Part shown: positions 1 through 7,086 of the stretch, one piece after another
How positions within the stretch are numbered: the stretch's first letter is position 1
Layout: each line of letters opens with the position of its first letter
Source: Paenibacillus sp. BIC5C1
GTDB taxonomy: Bacteria > Bacillota > Bacilli > Paenibacillales > Paenibacillaceae
Assembly (NCBI RefSeq): GCF_032399705.1
Contig: NZ_CP135922.1
Location: 4,092,001 to 4,156,000, forward strand
Length of the DNA stretch: 64,000 nt
Direction: 5' to 3'
Notes under the pieces: model-generated
Databases searched by the model: none
What the model saw: only the letters and a program-made list of their open reading frames with translations
Told to the model about the DNA's origin: nothing
Program-made: the position numbers and the translations under genes

Positions 1-137
1 TGCTGGAAACCACAGATCTTACCATTGCTCAAGTTGCGGAATCCACTGGTTTTTCCTCTCAAAGCTACTTCTCACAAAATTTCCGCCGGTGTTGCGGCCT
101 AACTCCAAGCGGTTATCGCCTTCAGACCAAAAAATGA
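1..137 (+). CDS. AraC-family regulator, C-terminal fragment cut by the window edge
   Basis: The open frame runs in from the left edge and stops with TGA at 135-137. The 44 visible residues are the second helix-turn-helix of an AraC/XylS DNA-binding domain: a short helix with IAQVAESTGF, then SSQSYFSQNFRR and the closing GLTPSGYR motif. Nothing upstream is visible, so the sensor domain is unknown. In Bacillus and Paenibacillus, regulators of this type (the Btr group) often sit beside iron-siderophore uptake genes and activate them. The next genes here are an iron-type binding lipoprotein and a Fur-controlled monooxygenase, so this is a candidate activator of that operon. The family call is firm; the target is inferred from position only. 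Confidence 0.85.
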   Translation, partial: LETTDLTIAQVAESTGFSSQSYFSQNFRRCCGLTPSGYRLQTKK

Positions 138-197
138 ACTCAAATGAACTGCCAATTACGTAACTTCGAATGCGACTAAATACTTGTCTTCTGACAT

Positions 198-240
198 CAA
201 AAAGTCCGATTGCGCTCAGTTTCAGCAATCGGACTTTTTG
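198..240. terminator. Bidirectional hairpin terminator
   Basis: A perfect 16-bp inverted repeat (198-213 with 225-240) encloses an 11-nt loop. Its A/T-rich feet give a U-run on either strand, so it can end both the AraC gene from the left and the lipoprotein gene from the right. Confidence 0.85.
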
Positions 241-248
241 GGTAACCA

Positions 249-1196
249 TTATTGTTCAGCCAATTTCAGAAAATACTCTGAGGCCAAACGGACAGCCAGG
301 ACACTCGCACTATTGAGGGAATTATCAAATATAAGAACATGGTTGTTTTTTACGGCCTCCAGTGAGTTCCATACCTTCGAAGATTGCTTTTCCTTCACGG
401 CTGCCTTTGCAACGTCAATATCATGCTGAATAATAATATAATCGGGATTCATGTCGTATAGCCCCTCCAGCGTAAGCGCCTCGCCACCCTCAGGATATCC
501 CTTCGGTGCCAACAATCCAAAGCCTGCAGTTTGATTGTAGTACATTGTATTTTTAGATCCTTGAGCATTAAAATTGGCTTTTCCATCAACTCGCAACAAG
601 GCAAAGGTCTTATCCTCAAGAGTACCTAACTGATCTTTCGTTTTTGCTATCATTTTCTGGGTTTCCTTAATCAATTGTTCTGCAAGTTCTTCTTTTCCAA
701 CAACCTCTGCGAGCAGCATCGTTGTATTTTCCCAAGTATCGGTGTAGTCGATCAAAATGACTGGAGCAATCTTGTTCAACTCATCATAAATGGTATCCAC
801 AGACCCCTTAAAGGTTACAATCACATCAGGCTGAGCCTCAATAATCTTTTCCAAATTCGCTGAATCGCTGCCCAAATCAATAATATCAGCAGAGCCGGCG
901 TAAGGCTGTAAAGTAGCAAACTTCTCCATCGCTTCCGTCGCGCTTATGGATGAAATTGGAGGCGTATCCAGAGCAAAAAAGTAATCTAAGTACAAGGGAT
1001 GCAGCACCGCTACACGCTCTGGTCGTTTCTCAAGCACCACACCATTGTCGCTGGCATCCTTAATGTTTCTTGGCCATCCTTCACCCTCGATCTTGCTGGC
1101 CTCAGGAGTTACTGCAACGGGTTTTTCAGAACATCCAGCCAGTATCCCCCCTGCGAGTATAACTACAGATAAAATCAATCCGGTTAGTCTTTTCAT
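249..1196 (-). CDS. Iron-complex (siderophore-type) ABC substrate-binding lipoprotein
   Basis: This is a 315-residue secreted binding protein of the FecB/FhuD (Peripla_BP_2) class, expected to capture an iron chelate on the outer membrane face. It starts with a short signal peptide ending in a lipobox (LAGC), then shows the family pattern of RPERVAVL, a central helix region (ANLEKIIEAQPDVIV) and a second lobe ending in a helix with RLASEYF. ATG at 1196 was chosen because GGGAGG lies just upstream; a TTG 12 bp earlier is part of that ribosome binding site. It follows the monooxygenase gene by 31 bp and shares its Fur-boxed promoter. No permease or ATPase gene is adjacent, so it must use a transporter encoded elsewhere. 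The exact ligand is unknown. Confidence 0.85.
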   Translation of the reverse strand: MKRLTGLILSVVILAGGILAGCSEKPVAVTPEASKIEGEGWPRNIKDASDNGVVLEKRPERVAVLHPLYLDYFFALDTPPISSISATEAMEKFATLQPYAGSADIIDLGSDSANLEKIIEAQPDVIVTFKGSVDTIYDELNKIAPVILIDYTDTWENTTMLLAEVVGKEELAEQLIKETQKMIAKTKDQLGTLEDKTFALLRVDGKANFNAQGSKNTMYYNQTAGFGLLAPKGYPEGGEALTLEGLYDMNPDYIIIQHDIDVAKAAVKEKQSSKVWNSLEAVKNNHVLIFDNSLNSASVLAVRLASEYFLKLAEQ

Positions 1197-1227
1197 ATGT
1201 CCTCCCAATTACTGTGTATTCAATGTT

Positions 1228-2535
1228 TTATGCATCCCCTAAATGATCGCGCAATGTTTCCCCTGTATATTCACTTCTGAAAAGCCCTCTTTCAACCAGC
1301 TTCGGAATCAGCTTTTCAAAAAATATTTCCATCGATTTTTCTGAACCGCCTGGCAGGGCGATGAATCCATCAATAGCACCTGCCTCAACCCGCTCAATAA
1401 TATCATTCATTACGGTCTCGACTGTTCCAACAGATACCCAATGGGCAGATCCAACAACCTCTGGCCGATTCAGAATATCTTTCACTGTAGGCTGGTATTT
1501 TGTAATATATCTTCGTAGCAGCTCGGCATGTGTACGACTGCGAACAGCCTGATCCGGATCAGGCAGCATATCCTCCGTTACGCGTTGATCCAAGGGAAAA
1601 CCTCTTAAATCAAGCCCCATCAACGATTGCAGAGAGGCATGTCTGCGCTCAAGACTTAAATGGGCATGAGCAGCCTTATGTAATTCAAGCGCTTCTTCGT
1701 GCGTATCTGCCAGGAAAAAATATAACCCCGGCAAAACTTTAATCGTGTTCGGATCACGCCCATGTTCTACAGCTCTTTTTCTCAAATCAGTTCGCAATTC
1801 CACGCCCGATTCAAGATCCGGCATAGCCGCAAAAATAGCATCTGCTACGGAAGAGGCAAAATTCCTTCCAATATCCGAAGCACCAGCTTGAAACAGAGGA
1901 ATGGTTCCCGATGGATGAGAAGGTAAAGTAAGCGGCCCTTTAACATTGAAAAATTCACCAGAATGATGAATAGCAGTCACTTTTTTCTTATCAGCAAACA
2001 TGCCTGACTCACGGTCAATAACAATAGCTTCATTCGGAAAACTATCCCAAAGCTTGCATACCACATCCGTAAATTCTATTGCCTTCGCATACCGGTCTTC
2101 CGGTGATGGCATAGGTGAATTGCCAAAATTTTCAGCACCTTCAATAGAAGTGACAATATTCCATCCAGCACGACCATTACTTAGCCAGTTCAAGGATTGA
2201 AGCTGCCGGGCAACCACATACGGTGGATTAAACGTGGTGGAAATGGTCGTAACCAGTCCAATCCGGTTGGTCTCACGAGCTATTGCTGCAAAAAACAAAG
2301 TAGGATCCGGGCTGCCGAAATTAGAAGAATCGCCTAACATCTGCGGGCTAATATACAGATAATCAGCTCTGAAAAGAAAATCGAGCTTCGAGTTCTCCGC
2401 CATTTTTGCCCAATGAATATAATAGTCAATGCTTCCTGTCTGCTCCACTCCGCTATCCGGGTGCCGCCAACCGTCACCTTTATTCCATGTTGCATTCAAG
2501 GACAATCCAATACATAGTTGCTTGTTTGAAGTCAT
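1228..2535 (-). CDS. NtaA/SnaA/DszA-type FMN-dependent monooxygenase (luciferase-like family)
   Basis: The 435-residue product has the length and pattern of the NtaA/DmoA branch of luciferase-like monooxygenases, which use reduced FMN from a partner reductase and O2 to cleave small organic molecules. Visible marks are the N-terminal barrel strand with WRHPDSG, LDFLFRADYLY, the ARETNRIGLVTTIST segment and the NGRAGWNIVTS motif typical of this branch. ATG at 2535 has an AAAGG site at suitable distance; the in-frame TTG at 2544 abuts that site and is unlikely. It is first in an operon with the iron-type lipoprotein, and a strong Fur box lies about 80 bp upstream. Sulfur or chelator (EDTA/NTA) monooxygenases belong here too, but iron control suggests a role in handling a siderophore or metal chelate. 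That substrate is inference. Confidence 0.85.
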   Translation of the reverse strand: MTSNKQLCIGLSLNATWNKGDGWRHPDSGVEQTGSIDYYIHWAKMAENSKLDFLFRADYLYISPQMLGDSSNFGSPDPTLFFAAIARETNRIGLVTTISTTFNPPYVVARQLQSLNWLSNGRAGWNIVTSIEGAENFGNSPMPSPEDRYAKAIEFTDVVCKLWDSFPNEAIVIDRESGMFADKKKVTAIHHSGEFFNVKGPLTLPSHPSGTIPLFQAGASDIGRNFASSVADAIFAAMPDLESGVELRTDLRKRAVEHGRDPNTIKVLPGLYFFLADTHEEALELHKAAHAHLSLERRHASLQSLMGLDLRGFPLDQRVTEDMLPDPDQAVRSRTHAELLRRYITKYQPTVKDILNRPEVVGSAHWVSVGTVETVMNDIIERVEAGAIDGFIALPGGSEKSMEIFFEKLIPKLVERGLFRSEYTGETLRDHLGDA

Positions 2536-2613
2536 TTCTACCAACCTTTCTTATTTCTGATCATTGATGTGCGCCAAGAAAGCCCTACCTTCTATATTCA
2601 GGCGTCATTTATC

Positions 2614-2632
2614 AATAATGATTCTCATTATC
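2614..2632. promoter_or_regulatory. Fur box of the monooxygenase-lipoprotein operon
   Basis: AATAATGATTCTCATTATC matches the classic 19-bp Fur consensus GATAATGATTATCATTATC at 17 positions. It lies upstream of the ATG at 2535 and implies repression by iron-loaded Fur. The same 19 bases recur upstream of the exporter gene at 54.8 kb. Confidence 0.88.
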
Positions 2633-2665
2633 AAAACAAAGTGTAGCAAGGATTTAAGAAAAGTT

Positions 2666-2715
2666 AAATACACAAGTTACAAATTCGATATGCACAATTA
2701 TCTAAACTATGCTTG
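2666..2715. promoter_or_regulatory. Conserved activator-like site, copy A
   Basis: This 50-bp block matches 54979-55028 at 40 positions without gaps. Read on the minus strand it contains TTGTGCATAT and TTGTGTATTT, 22 bp start to start, like the tandem half-sites bound by AraC-type activators. It lies upstream of the Fur box relative to the monooxygenase gene. The protein that binds it is not known. Confidence 0.55.
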
Positions 2716-2754
2716 GGTGGTAAAAGGCCGAGTTCTTGTCCCCGACGAAACAAA

Positions 2755-2778
2755 AAAAGCCGCATCAATGCGACTTTT
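2755..2778 (-). terminator. Terminator downstream of the hydrolase at 2865
   Basis: A 10-bp stem (2755-2764 with 2769-2778) is fully paired only in minus-strand RNA, where one pair is G-U, and is followed there by a run of U. It ends transcription coming from the hydrolase gene and shields the divergent Fur region. Confidence 0.7.
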
Positions 2779-2864
2779 ATCTTTCAAAGCTTTAACTTAT
2801 ATCTTCTGTACTGTTTGCCACCTATTGTCACGGTTCCGATTCCACCTCTAAATTAATCTTATAA

Positions 2865-3836
2865 TCAAAGTAGCTCCAGAGCTTTCAACAAGGCATACTC
2901 ACTAGAGTTGGCACCTATTTGAGAAAAATGTGCATTCGGAAACATTGGAGCCAAATGATGGTATCCAGGGAGTACTTGCAATTCAATTAACACACCGTCA
3001 AAGGCAAGTTGTTTGGCAAATAATAAGGTTTCATCTATAAACAGATCAACGCTGCCTATGCTCATATACGTGGGTGGCAAACCGGCAAGAGATTTTGCAC
3101 GCGCTGGCACGTAATATTCACTTGTTTCTTCTTGTCCGGGTTCGTGACCTAATACTGATTTCCAGCCGAAATAATTGCTTTTTTTGGTCCAAACAAACTC
3201 ACCTGCATATGGATGACCTGGCAAAATACTCGTACGATCATCGAGCATTGGACTTCGCAGTCTTAGATGGTGGATGTCGAATTCCTTCTGGTCGCGAATG
3301 TACAGGGCTAGCCCTGCCGCTAAACCACTGCCAGCGCTGCTGCCCGCAAGAGCGACTTTCTCGGTATCGATCCCTAATTCCTCGGCATGCTCGATGCACC
3401 ATTTCAGGCCAGAATAACAATCCTGTAATTGACTTGGCTGAATATGTTCAGGCGCTAGCCGATAGTAAACAGATACACAGCAAAAACCATGTTGCACAGC
3501 CAGTGCCGCATTGCTTTGGCGTTCACCGACCGGACTGCCCATAACCATTCCGCCACCATGAATCGAATAATATAACGGCAACTTACTGTACTTTGGTTGG
3601 CCGGGTTTAATAATTTCTATACGAATATCAGGACCACCAAAATAACTTGGTATCTCCCTTTCTTCGAATGTGACTGGAAACAACTGTGTTACATCGATTT
3701 GCGGCATCATTTCTGTTTGACTTTTCCGTGCTTCCATTAGTGTGGCAGCGGAAAGATCGGTGGTTGGGATTAATTCAATCGCACCTATGATCTCCTGATC
3801 GATCAGATGTCTGCTTCTGCTTTTTGGTTCATTCAT
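2865..3836 (-). CDS. Alpha/beta hydrolase, hormone-sensitive-lipase (Aes-like) esterase family
   Basis: A 323-residue cytoplasmic esterase candidate. The oxyanion-hole motif HGGG appears in YSIHGGGMVMG. The nucleophile serine sits in GSSAGSG, the acid is probably the Asp in SVDLFIDE, and the base is one of the histidines in GYHHLAP. Family members hydrolyse short acyl esters. The ATG at 3836 is preceded by AGGAAA. The gene is transcribed alone, with a terminator about 90 bp downstream. Its natural substrate cannot be told from sequence; the neighbours give no pathway clue. Confidence 0.88.
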   Translation of the reverse strand: MNEPKSRSRHLIDQEIIGAIELIPTTDLSAATLMEARKSQTEMMPQIDVTQLFPVTFEEREIPSYFGGPDIRIEIIKPGQPKYSKLPLYYSIHGGGMVMGSPVGERQSNAALAVQHGFCCVSVYYRLAPEHIQPSQLQDCYSGLKWCIEHAEELGIDTEKVALAGSSAGSGLAAGLALYIRDQKEFDIHHLRLRSPMLDDRTSILPGHPYAGEFVWTKKSNYFGWKSVLGHEPGQEETSEYYVPARAKSLAGLPPTYMSIGSVDLFIDETLLFAKQLAFDGVLIELQVLPGYHHLAPMFPNAHFSQIGANSSEYALLKALELL

Positions 3837-4039
3837 ATTTACCGTTTCCTCGCTCTCTTAATCATGTTCAATGAAGTGCTGCTCGCTCCAATGGTTCCAG
3901 TATTCCCGATTTGAATTCTAATCAAAAGTTACACTTTCTCTCACCGTATCGACTTCCCTTCTGCCTAATCCTATTGTAAAGAGCGCACTAAGCTATTCAA
4001 ATGAAAACAATAAGTTAGAATCGTTTTTGACATAAAAAA

Positions 4040-4065
4040 ACACTGATGAATTTCTTCATCAGTGT
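4040..4065 (-). terminator. Terminator of the CD3324-family gene
   Basis: The 11-bp stem (4040-4050 with 4055-4065) carries a 4-nt loop and is followed on the minus strand by seven U. It starts a few bases past the stop codon at 4072. Confidence 0.9.
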
Positions 4066-4071
4066 CGTGTA

Positions 4072-4341
4072 CTACTTATTTTTGGAATAAACAATTTTCT
4101 TAATGGTTTCAACAGAGAGAAAGTAGTCCTTAGCAAGTTGCTCAATGCTGCTATTATTCTTAAAAGCTTGTCTAATAGTGGCATTTCGGTGATCTAACCA
4201 CTGCCTTCCGCCACTCAAGCTTCCCCAATGGCTATATTCCTTTTCCTGTTTCGGAATGTAAATCGTCTCTCCCTGGACATACTCTTGAATCATTATTATT
4301 AACTTTTCGGGTAATATTTTTTTAGCGTTTGTATATCTCAC
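4072..4341 (-). CDS. CD3324-family small helix-turn-helix protein
   Basis: The 89-residue product shows the pattern of the CD3324 family: an opening RYTNAKKILPEKL, the YVQGETIYIPK segment, a charged centre with SHWGSLSGGRQWLDHRN, and a C-terminal helix-turn-helix (SIEQLAKDYFLSVETIKKIV) resembling Mor/sigma-type domains. Its function in the cell is unknown; DNA binding is likely from the fold. The start is GTG at 4341 with AAGGAG nine bases upstream. That AAGG lies in one arm of a 9-bp hairpin, so initiation may be controlled. The gene is preceded by a 27-codon open frame and nested inverted repeats, described separately. Confidence 0.8.
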   Translation of the reverse strand: MRYTNAKKILPEKLIIMIQEYVQGETIYIPKQEKEYSHWGSLSGGRQWLDHRNATIRQAFKNNSSIEQLAKDYFLSVETIKKIVYSKNK

Positions 4342-4462
4342 TCTGCTTCACTCCTTATTTTAGAAAATAAGGTGCAAAGCCAAAATATTAGATAAGCTTA
4401 TTTAGCGTTAGAAAAAATTTAGCCCCATGCAAAGTAACGCTTTTCCAATACTGGCTTTGCAC
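4342..4462 (-). promoter_or_regulatory. Structured 5' leader of the CD3324-family gene
   Basis: Three nested or adjacent inverted repeats fill this leader. An 11-bp repeat pairs 4372-4382 with 4452-4462, a 6-bp repeat pairs 4405-4410 with 4435-4440 inside it, and a 9-bp hairpin pairs 4353-4361 with 4364-4372. The last one covers the AAGG of the gene's ribosome binding site. The outer arm at 4452-4462 lies within the upstream 27-codon frame, so ribosomes on that frame would open the structure. The layout resembles leader attenuation or translational control; no known riboswitch family was recognised. Confidence 0.45.
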
Positions 4463-4502
4463 AAGTGAAGAAAGTCACAGACAATCTTAACAGATTCTCC
4501 AT
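4419..4502 (-). CDS. Candidate 27-residue leader peptide upstream of the CD3324-family gene
   Basis: ATG at 4502 opens a 27-codon frame ending in TAA at 4419-4421. It has an excellent ribosome binding site (GGGAGGTG, eight bases before ATG). An extended -10 element TGCTATACT lies just upstream (plus-strand 4531-4539), with no good -35. The peptide begins MENLLRLSVTFF and contains one Cys. It resembles no family I know. Position, signals and overlap with the inverted repeats suggest a regulatory leader rather than a free protein. Confidence 0.45.
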   Translation of the reverse strand: MENLLRLSVTFFTCAKPVLEKRYFAWG

Positions 4503-4530
4503 CAGTAAAGCACCTCCCTTTTACGTTGAC

Positions 4531-4539
4531 AGTATAGCA
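4531..4539 (-). promoter_or_regulatory. Extended -10 promoter for the leader and CD3324-family gene
   Basis: On the minus strand the sequence reads TGCTATACT, an extended -10 of the TGnTATAAT type. The expected -35 position is poor, as is common for extended -10 promoters. Confidence 0.5.
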
Positions 4540-4689
4540 TAAATATTATTACTTCGGACTATCTCATGATCAAAAGTTAGTCGTTCCTATGGATATATTG
4601 AATTAACTTAACTTTACCGGGATCGATAACCCTTACCTATCAAGTTTCCCATTGGTTGATTTTTTTAATACAAGTCAACGACAAGTCGC

Positions 4690-4718
4690 TTGGGAGTTGA
4701 TTTTATAAACCGTATAAT
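4690..4718 (+). promoter_or_regulatory. Sigma-A-type promoter of the XRE gene
   Basis: TTGGGA (4690-4695) and a perfect TATAAT (4713-4718) are spaced by 17 bp. The ATG of the XRE regulator follows 21 bp later. Confidence 0.6.
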
Positions 4719-4738
4719 CATAAGCAGAGGTGACGTTG

Positions 4739-5842
4739 ATGAACGAAATTAATTTGGCATCGATTCTAGTCGCAAAACGCAGAGAAAAAGGATTAACACA
4801 GGATGCAGTTGCTGCATTTATCGGTGTTTCCAAAGCGTCTGTTTCCAAATGGGAAACGGGACAAAGCTATCCCGATATCACATTTCTGCCGCGGCTTGCG
4901 GCCTATTTTAACATTAGCATTGACGACTTGATGGGTTATTCCCCGCAAATGAAGCAGTCGGACATCGCAAAGCTCTACACCAAACTGGCCAACGATTTTG
5001 CTTCTCTCCCTTTTGATGATGTAATTGCTGAATGTGCAGCGATCATCAAGAAATATTACGCCTGCTTCCCACTCTTATTGCAGATGGTCAGGCTGTACAC
5101 CAATCACTTCACGCTGGCGAGAACACAGGAGCAAAAAGAGGCGCTTCTTAACGAAACCATGACGCTATGTGAACGGATTGAGGCCGAAAGTGGCGACATG
5201 CAGCTTTCCAACGATGCGGTTATGTATCAGTCGGTTTGTTGTCTGGCTCTCAGGGACCCGCAGCGGGTGTTAGATTTGCTTGGGGAGACTGTGCGGCCCA
5301 TGATGCCAAAAGGTGTATTAATTTCACAGGCATATCAGCTTATGGGCAACATCGACAAAGCCAAAGAAACCTTGCAGGCTGAACTCTATCAGCACGTAAT
5401 GGCAGTCTTTCAAGGGCTGCTGAACGTCCTGCAATTAAATATTAATACTATCGAAAAAGCCGAAGCTGCTTTTATGAGAGCGTCCGATTTTGCACGGATT
5501 TTTGATATGGAGCGATTAAATCCAAACAATGTCGTCCTGCTTTATGCACTAGGTGCTCATCTATATTGCGTGAACAAATCCCCTGAGAAATCGATTGAAC
5601 TCCTTGAAAAATATGTAGATACCTGCGTGAAAGGATTCTTTCCTTTTGAGCTTCGTGGAGATTCCTTTTTTGACCTGATTGATCCGTGGCTGAACGATTT
5701 CGACGTCTCCGCACCACGCAGCGAGCAAGTTATCAAGAATAGCATGATGAGGGATGTTCTGATGAATCCAGCGTTCAATTCGTTACATGAAGTTCCCGAA
5801 TTTCAACGATTAGTTCAAAAAATGAATAGATTTATTGAATAA
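4739..5842 (+). CDS. XRE-family regulator with a long helical C-terminal domain
   Basis: The 367-residue product begins with a complete Cro/CI helix-turn-helix (about residues 6-60: RREKGLTQDAVAAFIGVSKASVSKWETGQSYPDI). About 300 mostly helical residues follow that look like TPR-type ligand-sensing repeats. ATG at 4739 is preferred because AGAGGTGA precedes it directly; a GTG at 4730 lies inside that site. The next gene, an alpha/beta hydrolase, starts 25 bp downstream on the same strand, so the two probably form one transcript. The regulator may control itself and the hydrolase. The ligand is unknown. Confidence 0.85.
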   Translation: MNEINLASILVAKRREKGLTQDAVAAFIGVSKASVSKWETGQSYPDITFLPRLAAYFNISIDDLMGYSPQMKQSDIAKLYTKLANDFASLPFDDVIAECAAIIKKYYACFPLLLQMVRLYTNHFTLARTQEQKEALLNETMTLCERIEAESGDMQLSNDAVMYQSVCCLALRDPQRVLDLLGETVRPMMPKGVLISQAYQLMGNIDKAKETLQAELYQHVMAVFQGLLNVLQLNINTIEKAEAAFMRASDFARIFDMERLNPNNVVLLYALGAHLYCVNKSPEKSIELLEKYVDTCVKGFFPFELRGDSFFDLIDPWLNDFDVSAPRSEQVIKNSMMRDVLMNPAFNSLHEVPEFQRLVQKMNRFIE

Positions 5843-5867
5843 ACATGCTGATCGGAGGTTATAGGTT

Positions 5868-6797
5868 ATGGGAATGAACGAAAAAATAATTATTGGCAAA
5901 GAAACGAAATATCCTCTAAATGGAATGTTATCACTGCCGGAGGATGGCTCGTCAAAAGTTCCGGCCGTGGTATTGGTGCATGGCTCTGGCCCTGCGGATA
6001 TGGATGAAAAGGTGGGGAATAACTTCCCTTTTAAAGACCTTGCAGAAGGATTGTCTGACAAAGGAATCGCCGTGCTGCGATATGACAAAAGAACACTCGT
6101 CTATGGAAAAGAAATGAAAAACGATACCAGCTTATCCGTTAAAGAAGAAACCATTGAGGATGCTATCCTCGCAGCTGACTTATTGCGTCAGGACTCGCGT
6201 ATTAATACCAACCAAATATTCATTATAGGTCATAGTTTAGGCGGGATGTTAGCTCCACGAATTGATGCAGAAGGTGGACATTTTGCTGGTATCATTATTA
6301 TGGGTGGATCTCCACGAAAATTCGAAGAGATTTTGATGGACCAAAATGACGATGTTTTGAACTCGTTGAATCTGTTTTTGAAAATGATTGCGAAGAAACA
6401 AATAGCAGCACTATCAACCAAGTTTAATAAAATCTATACGTTAAGTGATGCAGAAGCAAAATCAACTGTCGTTTTGGGTAAATATTCCAGAGCCTTCTAC
6501 TTCAAGGAAATGGGAGAACATCCATCCATTAATTACCTTAACGTATTAGATAAACCCGTACTCATTTTGCAGGGAGATCAAGATTTTCATGTATCCGTAG
6601 ACAAAGATTTTAAGGGTTACCAAGACTTGTTGGGAGAAAAGCCTAACGTAACGTTTAAACTTTATCCCCACTTAAATCATTTATTTATGCCAGCTGTTTA
6701 TGGGGAAATATTAAAAATGAAAAAAGAATACAAAGTTGCACAACATGTAGATAAGAAAGTGATACAAGACATTGCTGAATGGATTCATTCCGTTTAG
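5868..6797 (+). CDS. Alpha/beta hydrolase (serine aminopeptidase S33/dienelactone-hydrolase-like)
   Basis: The 309 residues form a single alpha/beta-hydrolase domain without a signal peptide. VVLVHGSGPADMD supplies the oxyanion-hole region, GHSLGG holds the nucleophile serine, the Asp of QGDQDFHV is the acid, and the His of HLNHLFMP is the base. The lid between the nucleophile and the acid is short. CGGAGGT precedes the ATG. It is co-transcribed with the XRE regulator and closed by a hairpin at 6828-6851. It is likely an esterase or peptidase acting on a small substrate; the specific reaction cannot be named. Confidence 0.87.
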   Translation: MGMNEKIIIGKETKYPLNGMLSLPEDGSSKVPAVVLVHGSGPADMDEKVGNNFPFKDLAEGLSDKGIAVLRYDKRTLVYGKEMKNDTSLSVKEETIEDAILAADLLRQDSRINTNQIFIIGHSLGGMLAPRIDAEGGHFAGIIIMGGSPRKFEEILMDQNDDVLNSLNLFLKMIAKKQIAALSTKFNKIYTLSDAEAKSTVVLGKYSRAFYFKEMGEHPSINYLNVLDKPVLILQGDQDFHVSVDKDFKGYQDLLGEKPNVTFKLYPHLNHLFMPAVYGEILKMKKEYKVAQHVDKKVIQDIAEWIHSV

Positions 6798-6827
6798 GAA
6801 AAAACATCGTTCATACCATGCTAGATC

Positions 6828-6851
6828 AAAGAGCTCTTTACAGGGCTCTTT
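6828..6851 (+). terminator. Terminator of the XRE-hydrolase transcript
   Basis: An 8-bp stem (6828-6835 with 6844-6851, one G-U pair) is followed by a U-rich stretch on the plus strand, 30 bp after the hydrolase stop. Confidence 0.65.
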
Positions 6852-6952
6852 CTGCTTTTCAAATAAACCCCTCGGTTGAATGAAACATCTCATCTATGAA
6901 CAACGAACGAAGTTTTACGTTTATCGCAAAGGTAATAACTTTCCCTTTGAGC

Positions 6953-6975
6953 AAATTTGCCTAAAGGGCAAATTT
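6953..6975. promoter_or_regulatory. Operator for the TetR/MMPL operon
   Basis: AAATTTGCC and its exact complement GGCAAATTT (9-bp arms) are spaced by 5 bp. A TTGAGC element at 6947-6952 abuts the left arm, so a bound dimer would block the promoter. It sits upstream of the TetR gene and is its likely autoregulatory site. Confidence 0.6.
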
Positions 6976-7016
6976 AAGTTAAGATGATCCTGAGAAAGGA
7001 GTCGTGTAAAACCATA

Positions 7017-7079
7017 ATGAAGTTAACAACTTACAATTGCTTCCCTCCCGAAACAACCATGACGGAGGTGTACGCATAA
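7017..7079 (+). CDS. Possible 20-residue leader peptide before the TetR gene
   Basis: ATG at 7017 opens a 20-codon frame ending in TAA at 7077-7079, eight bases before the TetR start. AAAGGAG lies upstream but somewhat far (15 bases). A GGAGGT inside its end is too far to serve the TetR ATG well, so re-initiation from this frame could help translate TetR. This is a weak call; it may be only untranslated leader. Confidence 0.25.
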   Translation: MKLTTYNCFPPETTMTEVYA

Positions 7080-7086
7080 GCGGAAA

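Noticed and set aside
2564..2851. A 95-codon plus-strand open frame in the Fur-box region
   Set aside because: It spans the Fur box, the conserved activator-like block and a terminator, has no ribosome binding site, and its translation shows no protein-like pattern. The DNA constraint there is regulatory.
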